Below, one piece after another: positions 44,618 to 52,825 of a DNA stretch of 64,000 bases. The notes beneath the pieces were generated by a model. It was not told the DNA's origin and ran no database searches. It saw nothing but the letters and a program-made list of their open reading frames with translations. The stretch comes from Clostridium guangxiense. Its GTDB lineage: Bacteria > Bacillota > Clostridia > Clostridiales > Clostridiaceae. Made by a program: the position numbers and the translations under genes. Location: the NCBI RefSeq assembly GCF_021043395.1, contig NZ_JAJNKE010000022.1, positions 1 to 64,000 on the forward strand, given 5' to 3'. How positions within the stretch are numbered: position 1 is the first letter of the stretch; each line of letters starts with the position of its first letter.

Positions 44618-46755
44618 TCAAAGATAAGGAAAAGGAGCAAGAGTTTCTTGAAGAGGCTGATAAGTTAAAAGGTGTAATTGAAATTATAAATAGAGAAATT
44701 TTAAGTTATATTAGAAAGAGAAAAGATATATCAAAATATATAATTGAAGCTAGAAAGAAAAATATAGAGCAGTTTGAGGATGACGAAGATAAAATAATAG
44801 AATATTTTGATCATGAAAGATATGTAAAAGAAGAAAGTTTTAGAGTAATAGATAAAAGATTAAAAGAATTTACTATACTTTTAGCTTCCCCATATTTTGG
44901 AAGAGTTGATTTCAATGAAGAGGAATATGGAGAGGATAGAATATATATAGGTAGATTTGGAGTTACTGTTGAGGTGAGTTTTGCTCCACTTGTGGTTGAC
45001 TGGAGAGCCCCTGTTGCTTCACTTTTTTATACGGCATCTCTTGGAGAGGCTAAATATACTTCTCCAGAAGGAAATACGGACGTTGATATTTTAAAGAAAA
45101 GGCAGTATGTCATAAAAAAAGGAGAATTAAAAGGACTTTTTGATTCAGAAGTTGATGTTAAAGATGATATACTTCAGATGGTTTTAAGTGAAAATTCGGG
45201 AAGTAAGCTTCGTGACATAGTTATGACAATACAAGCGGAACAGGATAACATAATAAGGCAGCCTAGAAACAAAATTGTAGTGGTAAATGGTACAGCTGGA
45301 AGTGGCAAAACAACTATAGCGCTTCATAGAGTTGCATATCTTTTATATAACTATAGAAAAATACTTCAGGATAAGGTTTTGATTTTAGGACCAAATCAAA
45401 TTTTTATGGAGTATATAAAAGATGTTTTGCCTACACTTGGCGAGGAAGGAATAAATCAGGAGACTTTTGTTGATTTTGCTTTAAATATGCTTGAATTAGA
45501 TACTGGAGACATTATGAGCACTAAGAATTACATGGAGCATGTATTAAGTAATGACAAAGAGTTTATAGAAGAAACAAAGCATAAGATGTCAGATGGGTAT
45601 ATAAATGAACTTAATAAAATTATAGAAGATTTAAATTTAAAATATGAAGCTGGTATGAACTCAGTAAAATACTATGATAAAGTGGTTATGCCTGAAGATG
45701 AGGTAAAAGAGCTTTTTAATAAGTATTATAAGGATATGCCTTTATATAGAAGAAATAAAAAAATAAAAAGAATAATTTTTGGAAAGCTTAAAGATGCTAG
45801 AGATGAAAGAGTAAGAGTTATAGAAAGAGAATATAAAAAGCTCATTGAAAGTTGTACACCAGATGAAATTAAGTTAAATGGAAATCAAATGGCATATAAA
45901 AGAAAATTAAAAATAAGAGAAGCTGTGGAGATGGTTATGAAGGCTAAAAGGGAACTTCAGTTTCTTAATGAAGCAGATTTACTTGAAATTTATAAGACTA
46001 TTAATGGTGAAAAGATGTACACAATTGATGATTTAGCACCGCTTCTTTACTTAAGAATTAAGCTTGAAGGCATCAACATGGAAAAAGAAATAAAACATGT
46101 TGTAATTGATGAGGCACAGGATTACAGTAAACTTCAGTTTATGGTTATAAAGGAAATTACAAAGTGTCTTGGTATGACTATTGTAGGAGATTCTAACCAG
46201 AGGATTATACCATTAGTTTCAGAGAAGGTTCCTATGGAAGAAATTATTGAAGTTTTTGATGAAATGGAGGGGGAACTATTTAAGCTTAATAAAAGCTATA
46301 GGTCTACAGCCGAAATAATGAAATATGCTAATAAATTTTTAAATGATGATACCATAGTTCCACTTGTAAGAAAAGGTGAAGAAGTTGAAGAAATTACAGC
46401 TCAAAGTGATGATAAGTTTACTTCTATTGTTGATAAGCAGATATTAAATATGAAAAACAGTGGCATTGAAACGATAGGAATAATATGTAGGAATATGGAT
46501 GAAACAAAGTATTTTGGAAGTCTTCTTAAAAATAATCAATATATAAAGGTAATAGATAAGGAAAATTTAATTTACTCTGGTGGGGAAGTAGTAATTCCGT
46601 CATACCTTGCTAAAGGGCTAGAATTTGATGGTGTAATTATGATTAACACAGAAAAATTCAATGAAGAAGATAAAATATCATATGTAATGGCAACAAGAGC
46701 ACTTCACAAGTTGTGTGATATTTATATTGATTATAAGTGGAATGAAAATAAATAA
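44581..46755 (+). CDS. HelD-like superfamily 1 ATPase / RNA polymerase recycling factor
   Basis: A 724-residue UvrD/Rep-type ATPase. An N-terminal coiled-coil-like region (about 10-75) precedes the ATPase, as in Gram-positive HelD. Walker A is [14 protein letters not shown] (about 237), motif II is [14 protein letters not shown] (about 510), then VGDSNQRI (motif III), LNKSYRST (motif IV) and [13 protein letters not shown] (motif V, about 680). HelD proteins dislodge stalled RNA polymerase from nucleic acid using ATP. Its ATG lies 37 bases inside ftsH with AAAGGAGAG upstream, so translation is probably coupled. A DNA-helicase-only role remains possible. Confidence 0.87.
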   Translation: MEREGTRDIDTIVKDKEKEQEFLEEADKLKGVIEIINREILSYIRKRKDISKYIIEARKKNIEQFEDDEDKIIEYFDHERYVKEESFRVIDKRLKEFTILLASPYFGRVDFNEEEYGEDRIYIGRFGVTVEVSFAPLVVDWRAPVASLFYTASLGEAKYTSPEGNTDVDILKKRQYVIKKGELKGLFDSEVDVKDDILQMVLSENSGSKLRDIVMTIQAEQDNIIRQPRNKIVVVNGTAGSGKTTIALHRVAYLLYNYRKILQDKVLILGPNQIFMEYIKDVLPTLGEEGINQETFVDFALNMLELDTGDIMSTKNYMEHVLSNDKEFIEETKHKMSDGYINELNKIIEDLNLKYEAGMNSVKYYDKVVMPEDEVKELFNKYYKDMPLYRRNKKIKRIIFGKLKDARDERVRVIEREYKKLIESCTPDEIKLNGNQMAYKRKLKIREAVEMVMKAKRELQFLNEADLLEIYKTINGEKMYTIDDLAPLLYLRIKLEGINMEKEIKHVVIDEAQDYSKLQFMVIKEITKCLGMTIVGDSNQRIIPLVSEKVPMEEIIEVFDEMEGELFKLNKSYRSTAEIMKYANKFLNDDTIVPLVRKGEEVEEITAQSDDKFTSIVDKQILNMKNSGIETIGIICRNMDETKYFGSLLKNNQYIKVIDKENLIYSGGEVVIPSYLAKGLEFDGVIMINTEKFNEEDKISYVMATRALHKLCDIYIDYKWNENK

Positions 46756-46764
46756 CTAAAGGAA

Positions 46765-46812
46765 GCTTTGTTTTAAATAAGTGTGAAAGAGAGCGTTTAT
46801 TTAAAACAAAGC
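46765..46812. terminator. Long stem-loop between helD and the alarmone synthetase gene
   Basis: GCTTTGTTTTAAATAA (46765-46780) pairs perfectly with TTATTTAAAACAAAGC (46797-46812) across a 16-base loop. No T-run follows, so it may be a weak terminator, an attenuator or an RNA-processing site. Confidence 0.55.
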
Positions 46813-46840
46813 CATAGATTAACATGGGGAAGGGATAATC

Positions 46841-47503
46841 ATGGATAAATCAAAGGCAGTAAGTACTAAAGTGCCTTTTATTGAAGAAAATATCAAAGAA
46901 GAAATGCAGGAAATGCAAGAAACCTTAATGGTTTATAGAGCTGCTATAAAAGAGGTTAGCACTAAACTTGATATATTGGATTATGAATTTAAAGTTAGAA
47001 GACAAAGAAATCCAATAGAATATATGAAGTCAAGAGTTAAATTGCCTGACAGTATAATGGGTAAACTTAGACGTAAAGGACTAGAGGAAAGTATTGAATC
47101 AGCAAGGAAAAATTTAAATGATATAGCGGGAATAAGAGTGGTTTGCTCATTTGTTAGCTATATATATGAGATTGCAGACATGCTAAAAAAACAGGATGAC
47201 ATTACGTTAATAAAAGAAAAGGATTATATAAAAAATCCTAAACCTAATGGATATAGAAGTCTTCATATGGTTTTGGAAATCCCTATATTCTTCTCAGATC
47301 ATGTAGAGCCTGTGAGAATTGAAGTTCAAATACGAACAATTGCAATGGATTTTTGGGCAAGCCTGGAGCATAAATTGTATTATAAATCAGGTGAAGGTAA
47401 TTCAATACATATAAAAAATCAATTAAAAGAATGTGCAGATATCATAACAGAAACAGATATGCGGATGCAGAGTATACAAAGAGAAGTGGAGAAGTTAAAT
47501 TAG
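46841..47503 (+). CDS. Small alarmone synthetase (RelQ-like GTP pyrophosphokinase)
   Basis: Transfers pyrophosphate from ATP to GDP or GTP to make (p)ppGpp, the stringent-response alarmone. The 220-residue protein contains only the synthetase domain (about 50-200): DIAGIRVVCSFVSYIYEIAD, KNPKPNGYRSLHMVLEIP (about 129-146) and VEVQIRTIAMDFWASLEHK-like text, here IEVQIRTIAMDFWASLEHKL. It lacks the HD hydrolase and TGS/ACT domains of long Rel proteins. N- and C-terminal helices would allow the RelQ tetramer. RBS GGGAAGGG precedes the ATG. It lies 85 bases after helD on the same strand. Confidence 0.93.
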   Translation: MDKSKAVSTKVPFIEENIKEEMQEMQETLMVYRAAIKEVSTKLDILDYEFKVRRQRNPIEYMKSRVKLPDSIMGKLRRKGLEESIESARKNLNDIAGIRVVCSFVSYIYEIADMLKKQDDITLIKEKDYIKNPKPNGYRSLHMVLEIPIFFSDHVEPVRIEVQIRTIAMDFWASLEHKLYYKSGEGNSIHIKNQLKECADIITETDMRMQSIQREVEKLN

Positions 47504-47654
47504 CCATTTACTTTATGTTAAAATAGCATAACAGAAGTTTTATTAAGGATGCATAACGAAATATTATTTCAATGCAGCCTGTTTTTTTTACGTTTTAACA
47601 GGTTGAGAGAGGTCAATAAACATAAACTAAAGCGAGTGATATTAAGTAATTAGT

Positions 47655-47891
47655 ATGATTACTATTTTTCAGAAATATGTACCAAAAGATAAGCGAGGAA
47701 TGATTTTTAGTCTATTTTCAATTATTATGAATTTATTAACACCTATTTCACTGCTTTTTTCTGGAATTGTGCTGGATTATATTAGCACACCTAGTACCCT
47801 TTCTATTTGTGGATTAACTTTAATAATTGGAGCTGGATTTTTAATAAAAAGTTTATTAGATTTAGACAATTTTAATAAGCTCGACACTTAA
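47655..47891 (+). pseudogene. MFS transporter C-terminal remnant
   Basis: A 78-residue stretch, YVPKDKRGMIFSLFSIIMNL through two or three more hydrophobic segments, matches the start of the C-terminal half (loop plus last helices) of a macrolide-efflux-like MFS transporter. At least 300 upstream residues are missing. No ribosome binding site precedes the ATG. The preceding 47504-47654 region carries no readable remainder of the gene. Not expected to function. Confidence 0.7.
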
Positions 47892-47955
47892 TAATAAGTG
47901 ATGTAAAATTACATTATAAGGAAGATTATTAATAGTTTGAGGAGTGATGGGTTTA

Positions 47956-48021
47956 ATGGGTAATAGTAAAATTATAGTATATGAAATTCGATTAAATATT
48001 AGTGAGGCGAAATATATATGA
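47956..48021 (+). CDS. Possible 21-residue leader peptide coupled to the PhzF-like gene
   Basis: An ATG at 47956 with GAGGAGTG at 47939-47946 opens a 21-codon frame (MGNSKIIVYEIRLNISEAKY plus Ile). Its TGA at 48019-48021 overlaps the ATG (48018-48020) of the PhzF-like gene as ATGA. This is a classic coupling arrangement, and the peptide has no run of one amino acid that would suggest attenuation. It could also be the tail of a lost upstream gene. Confidence 0.4.
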   Translation: MGNSKIIVYEIRLNISEAKYI

Positions 48022-48881
48022 GCATAAAAGTTTATACGTTGAATTCTTTTGCAAAAACAGAAGGAGGAGGAAATCCAGCTGGAGTTGTTTTAAATGCAGA
48101 TCATTTATCGGTAGATGATATGCAAAAAATTTCAGCAAAGGTTGGTTTTTCAGAAACAGCTTTTGTAAAAAAATCGAATAAAGCCGATTTTAAGGTTGAA
48201 TTTTATACGCCGAATTCGGAAGTAGATATATGTGGACATGCAACTATTGGGACTTTCACTTTGTTGGCCTATAAAGGCATTATAAATAAAGGACAGTATA
48301 CTCAGGAAACAAAGGCGGGTATTTTAAAGATAGAGTGTAATAAGAATAATGTAATTTATATGGAACAGAAAAAACCTGAGTTTTATGAAATACTTGATAA
48401 AAAAGAAATAGCGCAGTCATTAAACCTTGATGAAACTGATATTATGAGTGAACTTCCTATTCAAATTGTATCTACAGGTTTAAAGGATATTTTAATTCCA
48501 GTAAAGTCACTTAAGGTACTTAACAATATAAAACCTGATTTTAATAAAATTTCATGTATTAGTAAAAAGTATGGTGTTGTTGGGTATCATGTTTTTACTT
48601 TAGAAACGCAAAATAATGGAACTGCTCATTGCAGAAATTTTGCTCCCTTATATGACATACCAGAAGAGGCAGCAACGGGAACTTCAACTGGAGCATTAAG
48701 CTGTTATTTATATAGGCATGGAATTATTAATGAAAAAAGTTCACGAAGTTTAGTTTTTGAGCAAGGATATTCGATGAGAAGACCTTCAGAAATTTTAAGC
48801 AGCTTAATAATTAAAAATGGTGAAATTAGTGAAGTAATGGTTGGAGGAACAGCATTAAATATTGAAGAACGATTTTATTAA
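48018..48881 (+). CDS. PhzF-family isomerase/epimerase-like protein
   Basis: A 287-residue protein with the two-domain diaminopimelate-epimerase-like fold of the PhzF family. The N-terminal motif NSFAKTEGGGNPAGVVL (about 9-25) and the catalytic Glu in SETAFV (about 46) are present. VDICGHATIGT (about 71-81) and, in the second half, EEAATGTSTGALSCYL (about 214-229) form the substrate pocket. PhzF itself isomerises a phenazine intermediate; no phenazine genes are here, and most family members have unknown substrates. It is probably translated after the small leader ORF. Confidence 0.85.
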   Translation: MSIKVYTLNSFAKTEGGGNPAGVVLNADHLSVDDMQKISAKVGFSETAFVKKSNKADFKVEFYTPNSEVDICGHATIGTFTLLAYKGIINKGQYTQETKAGILKIECNKNNVIYMEQKKPEFYEILDKKEIAQSLNLDETDIMSELPIQIVSTGLKDILIPVKSLKVLNNIKPDFNKISCISKKYGVVGYHVFTLETQNNGTAHCRNFAPLYDIPEEAATGTSTGALSCYLYRHGIINEKSSRSLVFEQGYSMRRPSEILSSLIIKNGEISEVMVGGTALNIEERFY

Positions 48882-48907
48882 TAGCATTGATTAAAAGGAG
48901 AATTTTA

Positions 48908-49765
48908 ATGAAAACAATATTAGTTACTGGCAAAGATGGTTTTTTTGCTTCTAGATTTATTGAATATTATAAGGAGAAATACAACATTATTGGATTTAGT
49001 CATAGTGATTTAGATATAACGAATGAAAAACAAACAGTTTCAATAATATCAAAATATAACCCTGATTATTTAGTGCACGCAGCCGCTATATCAGATACAG
49101 GTACCTGTGAAAGAAATCCAGAAAAATCTTTTGAAGTAAATGTTAAAGGTTCAATTAATGTTGCTAAGGCATGCTTAAAAACAAAAGCGAAATTAATATA
49201 TTTAAGTTCAGATCAAGTATACAATGGAAACGATGAAGAAGGACCATATGATGAAAAAAGTTTTAATCCTAATAACGTATATGGAAAACATAAGATTGAA
49301 GCGGAAAAAGAAATACTTGAAATAATGGATAATGTAGTTATCTTAAGGTTTACATGGCTTTTTGATCTTCCACAAAGACATAAGAAAACAAATTCTAATA
49401 TAGTATGGAATATAGTAAAAGCATTAATGGAAAATAAGGCTATAAAATTTCCGGCAAATGAATATAGAGGAATTACATATGTGTATGATTTAGTAAAGAA
49501 CTTTGATAAAATTATTGATTTGCCAGCTGAAGTCTATAATGCAGGAAGTGAAAATAATTTAAGCACATATGAAGTAGCAGAAAAAGTTGTTGCTGCAATG
49601 GGATTAAGCTGTAGAGTTAGAGAAATTTTAATAAAAGATATTGAAAGATATAAAGAAAAAAATAGAGATTTAAGAATATCAAATAATAAACTTAAAAATC
49701 ATGGTGTATTTTTTAGTAGCACAGAAGAAGCAATTGAAAATTGCATAAAGGATTTTTTATCTTAA
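48908..49765 (+). CDS. RmlD-like NAD(P)-dependent sugar nucleotide reductase
   Basis: A 285-residue short-chain dehydrogenase of the extended type, closest in layout to dTDP-4-dehydrorhamnose reductase. A variant glycine motif TGKDGFFASRFIEYY (about 7-21) replaces the usual GxxGxxG. VHAAAISDTGTCERNPE (about 60-76), SSDQVYNG (about 100) and YGKHK (catalytic Tyr/Lys, about 122-126) follow. No other rhamnose genes are nearby, so the substrate is open. ATG 48908 is chosen because AAAAGGAG ends just before it; an upstream TTG 48887 precedes that site. Confidence 0.82.
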   Translation: MKTILVTGKDGFFASRFIEYYKEKYNIIGFSHSDLDITNEKQTVSIISKYNPDYLVHAAAISDTGTCERNPEKSFEVNVKGSINVAKACLKTKAKLIYLSSDQVYNGNDEEGPYDEKSFNPNNVYGKHKIEAEKEILEIMDNVVILRFTWLFDLPQRHKKTNSNIVWNIVKALMENKAIKFPANEYRGITYVYDLVKNFDKIIDLPAEVYNAGSENNLSTYEVAEKVVAAMGLSCRVREILIKDIERYKEKNRDLRISNNKLKNHGVFFSSTEEAIENCIKDFLS

Positions 49766-49894
49766 GTATTTGATGGAAAATGCACTGATACAACAATTTA
49801 TGTTTATTATCCAATTGAAGATAGGTATCAAGAGGTTGCTAAAAACTTTGAGGAGTGGGCAATAGGATTGCTTTCTGGGAGGATAAAGAGTTAG
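49766..49894 (+). pseudogene. Unidentified C-terminal coding remnant
   Basis: Directly after the reductase stop, the same frame stays open for 42 codons (TTIYVYYPIEDRYQEVAKNF, then EEWAIGLLSG) to a TAG at 49892-49894. The text looks like the acidic, aromatic C-terminal end of a cytosolic protein, perhaps of the SMI1/KNR4 type, but there is no start. The hairpin repeat begins at the next base. Confidence 0.4.
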
Positions 49895-50329
49895 TATAGA
49901 CAAACTGGAATTTGTCGAGCTGAGTGAAGGGTTTTAATTCGCCCTGCTCATTAAAAAACTAACTTTTTCACTTATGTGAAAAGTGAAGGGTTTGACATAG
50001 CTTTGCTTGTCAAAGGTGAAGGTTTTTGCCACGGCAAAAGGTTAAGGAATATTTTTCTCCGTTTCTCTACGAAAAATAAATAATTTAAATACGTTAAAGA
50101 TTTTCCGTAGGAAAACGGAGGAAAATCAACCTTAGCTTTTTATTGAAGATAAAAAAGTTCACCTTTTACGTGCATAGCACCGTAAAACCCTTCACCTTTC
50201 GCATAGCGAAAACCTTAGTCTTTTAACAAACGAAGTGAGTTAAAACCCTTCACTATAGCGCTCGACAAATTCCAGTTTATCGGGATGAGTTTATATTAGC
50301 AATTTAAATATTTCAGCTTATTTATCCAT
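49895..50329. repeat. Modular hairpin element, copy 5 (type A, left arm deleted)
   Basis: The 367-bp core (49907-50273) has the same length as that of copy 2 and, by my alignment, differs at four bases only. The left outer arm is shortened to TATAGACAAACT, joining the terminal motif directly to the core, while the right arm is full length but diverged and ends near 50329 (CAGCTTATTTATCCATGCAT). The element abuts the remnant's stop codon and runs up to the ribosome binding site of the acetyltransferase gene. Confidence 0.9.
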
Positions 50330-50345
50330 GCATTGGAGGGGTATA

Positions 50346-50891
50346 ATGATATTTTGTAAAACAGAAAGATTAATAATTCGAAGTTTAGAAGAACGAGATA
50401 AAAGTCTCATAGTTAAATGGCTATCTGATGACAAGGTTCTTAAGTATTATGAGGGAAGAGATAACCACTTTGATGAGAAAATGGTTGAAGATAAATTTTA
50501 TGCTAAGGATAGTGATGTAACAAGATGTATAATTGAATTCTCTAATATTCCTATAGGATACATACAATTTTATATTATTGATGAAGATGAACGTAGGGAA
50601 TATGGATATGAAGAGGTTAAAGATGATATATTTGGTACAGATCAATTTATAGGAGAAACTAGATGTTGGGGACAAGGCATGGGAAAAGAATTAATGAAGG
50701 CAATGATTAATTTTTTAATAAAAGAGAAAGCTGCGAGCAAAATAGTGCTAGATCCTCAAGCCTGGAATGAGAGAGCCATTAAATGTTATGAGAAAAGCGG
50801 ATTTGTAAAAGTAAAAATACTTCCAGAGCATGAATTACATGAAGGGGAATTAAAGGACTGTTGGCTTATGGAATACAAAGTAATGAGATAA
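50346..50891 (+). CDS. GNAT acetyltransferase resembling aminoglycoside AAC(6')
   Basis: A 181-residue acetyl-CoA-dependent N-acetyltransferase. The sequence follows the AAC(6') pattern seen in the acetyltransferase half of AacA-AphD: TDQFIGETRCWGQGMGKELM (about 96-115, with the acetyl-CoA loop), then LDPQAWNERAIKCYEKSGF (about 135-153), then LPEHELHEGELKDCWLMEY (about 158-176). The fit in the last two blocks is close. Resistance activity is not proven. ATG 50346 is used since TTGGAGGGG lies at 50333-50341; ATG 50328 lies inside the repeat end. Confidence 0.85.
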   Translation: MIFCKTERLIIRSLEERDKSLIVKWLSDDKVLKYYEGRDNHFDEKMVEDKFYAKDSDVTRCIIEFSNIPIGYIQFYIIDEDERREYGYEEVKDDIFGTDQFIGETRCWGQGMGKELMKAMINFLIKEKAASKIVLDPQAWNERAIKCYEKSGFVKVKILPEHELHEGELKDCWLMEYKVMR

Positions 50892-51004
50892 GGTTTGTTA
50901 TAGCTAATAATAAAATTTTTATAAAAAAACTATTAAAATGTACAAATTGGAAAATTGAAAGAGTACAATTAAAGTAATAAAATACGAAGGAGGAATGGAT
51001 AAAC

Positions 51005-51475
51005 ATGTCAGTAGATGCAGTAGCTCAGCTTATGCAGCAAAATGCATTACAAAATTTATATGGTACGAATAGCGGTAGTAATTCAGGTAATGATATTGAT
51101 TTTTCTACATTGCTTGGGGATGTTATGCAAACTTCAGCTAAAGAGAACTCTACAAGTGCAACAAAAGTGAATGGAAGTACAAAAGTTGATAGTGCTGATA
51201 CATCATCACAAACGAGTAAGCTGGATGAATTAGAAAAATTACTTCAATTGCAAAGTTTGCAAAGCATGTCAGGTGCATATAATACAGCTGATAGCTTAGG
51301 GAGTATTGATGATAGTGATGACGATAGCAGTAGTAGTTTAGGGGTAGGCAATAGTGGTGACTACGGCAATGAAATGATGAATTCTATATTTCAACTTTTA
51401 AGTCAAAATCAAGCCAGCAATAGTAGTAATGTAAATGAAACTACAAATGATGCTTTAGCAAGTAATTTAATTTAG
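51005..51475 (+). CDS. Ser/Gln/Asn-rich protein of unknown function
   Basis: A 156-residue, Cys-free, strongly acidic protein that I do not recognise. The N-terminus (VDAVAQLMQQNALQNLYG) and a middle stretch (KLDELEKLLQLQSLQSMSG, about 76-94) are related amphipathic helices. The remainder is Ser/Asn/Asp-rich and probably disordered, with a poly-Ser/Asp tract at about 104-114. The start resembles the non-catalytic N-terminus of some Gram-positive lytic transglycosylases, but no SLT domain follows. No signal peptide is seen. RBS GGAGG precedes the ATG and its own terminator follows. Confidence 0.65.
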   Translation: MSVDAVAQLMQQNALQNLYGTNSGSNSGNDIDFSTLLGDVMQTSAKENSTSATKVNGSTKVDSADTSSQTSKLDELEKLLQLQSLQSMSGAYNTADSLGSIDDSDDDSSSSLGVGNSGDYGNEMMNSIFQLLSQNQASNSSNVNETTNDALASNLI

Positions 51476-51481
51476 AGTTTA

Positions 51482-51515
51482 AATACAAGGTAAGTTTTAT
51501 ACCTTGTATTTTTTA
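51482..51515 (+). terminator. Rho-independent terminator after the Ser-rich gene
   Basis: AATACAAGGTA pairs with TACCTTGTATT across a seven-base loop, followed by a T-run. It separates this gene from the DUF692 gene transcriptionally. Confidence 0.9.
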
Positions 51516-51634
51516 TATATGGAATAGTATAATAATAACATGTTTTGATGCTTGTACAATATTAGGAAAAATGTGTTTTCAATATTTAATAGCATAGAAG
51601 CGTAGATATTTTAAGAAGGTAGGTGAATTAAGTT

Positions 51635-52426
51635 ATGTATATAGGATGTAATTGGTCAAAAGAGTTAAGAATGCTTTTAGAAAAGAATGCTGTTAAAGTT
51701 GATTATGTTAAATCAGGCGCATTTGGAAACTTTGATAAAGAATTTGAAACTATGCGCTCAATGCGTCCAGTTTTGCTGCATGGATTAGGTTACTTTGAAA
51801 ATACCGGAATGAAAAATATAGAAGTTATAGATTTTAACCGTGCAAATAACCTTATTGAAAAATGCAATTCATTTCATTATGGAGTTCATCTTGCAATCAG
51901 AAATATAGACATGGGTAAGGGGATGAGCGATGTAGCTATATATGAACATTTATCTAAAAATATTAAAATTTTTAAAGATAATTTAAATGTACCACTTCTT
52001 ATAGAAAATTCTCCAGATACCACTATAGAGCGCAAGAAATACGATTTCTATCCATATTTCACGCCTCAGAGGATTTCAGAACTTAGCGTGAATAATGATG
52101 TCTATTTTCTACTTGATATAGCACATGCAAAAATTACGGCAAAAGATCATGGATTAGATGTCTATGATTATATTAAAAAACTTCCACTTGATCGCATTAA
52201 AGAAATTCATCTAGCTGGATCAGGTTATAATAAAGATGGTTTTCCAATAGATACTCATCAAGCTATGAAAGATGAAGACTATAAATTATTAGATTGGGTA
52301 CTTAATTATTCAAAACCTGATGTGGTTACATTAGAATACAATGGAATAAGTGGAGAGAACGAAGAGTTAATTACAAAGAACCTAGAAGAACAACTAAACA
52401 AAATAAATAGAATATGTAGAAATTAA
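51635..52426 (+). CDS. DUF692 (MNIO-type) TIM-barrel protein
   Basis: A 263-residue protein with the layout of DUF692, the family of multinuclear non-haem iron oxidases such as MbnB and TglH that modify residues of small peptides. Candidate metal ligands occur in the expected order: LLHGLGY (His about 50), YGVHLAIRN (His about 86), LIENSPD (Glu about 129), FLLDIAHAKI (Asp/His about 162-165), EIHLAGSGY (His about 186), DTHQA (Asp/His) and TLEYNG (Glu about 235). It is monocistronic; the usual DUF2063-like partner and a Cys-rich precursor peptide are absent. RBS AAGGTAGG precedes the ATG. Confidence 0.75.
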   Translation: MYIGCNWSKELRMLLEKNAVKVDYVKSGAFGNFDKEFETMRSMRPVLLHGLGYFENTGMKNIEVIDFNRANNLIEKCNSFHYGVHLAIRNIDMGKGMSDVAIYEHLSKNIKIFKDNLNVPLLIENSPDTTIERKKYDFYPYFTPQRISELSVNNDVYFLLDIAHAKITAKDHGLDVYDYIKKLPLDRIKEIHLAGSGYNKDGFPIDTHQAMKDEDYKLLDWVLNYSKPDVVTLEYNGISGENEELITKNLEEQLNKINRICRN

Positions 52427-52489
52427 GTTTAAAAAGTATAATATGATAAATAGAATGTATTATTAAAAAATAAGTAAAACTAAATATTT

Positions 52490-52540
52490 AAAAAAATGTG
52501 TGTTTATATTATGTATGGATAATAAACCCACATTTTTTTA
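52490..52540 (+). terminator. Terminator after the DUF692 gene
   Basis: AAAAAATGTGTGTTTAT pairs, with one mismatch, with ATAAACCCACATTTTTT, ending in a T-run. The rest of 52541-52825 is the opp1 promoter region; TTGAGAAAAGTATAAAATAA near 52604-52623 is shared with the opp2 upstream region. Confidence 0.8.
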
Positions 52541-52825
52541 AATATAAAATTGTAAAAAAAACCAGTTGTTGAAAATCATTAATGTGATGGAAATAAGACC
52601 ATATTGAGAAAAGTATAAAATAATAGTAGGATATAAACGTAACTAATAAATGATTGTTTGTTTTGAATTATTATTAACAAATTAATAACAATTTATTAAT
52701 AATATTATTAATTGAAAGACAAAAAAACACAGATAATAGTTTTTAATTTAAATAAAATTCTGTGTGTACAATATAACTTTTAAATTACAAAATAATACAA
52801 AACAATAAATATTTGGAGGGACAAA

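Noticed and set aside
47655-47891. A small intact membrane protein
   Set aside because: The sequence matches only the C-terminal part of MFS transporters and has no ribosome binding site, so a remnant is the better reading.
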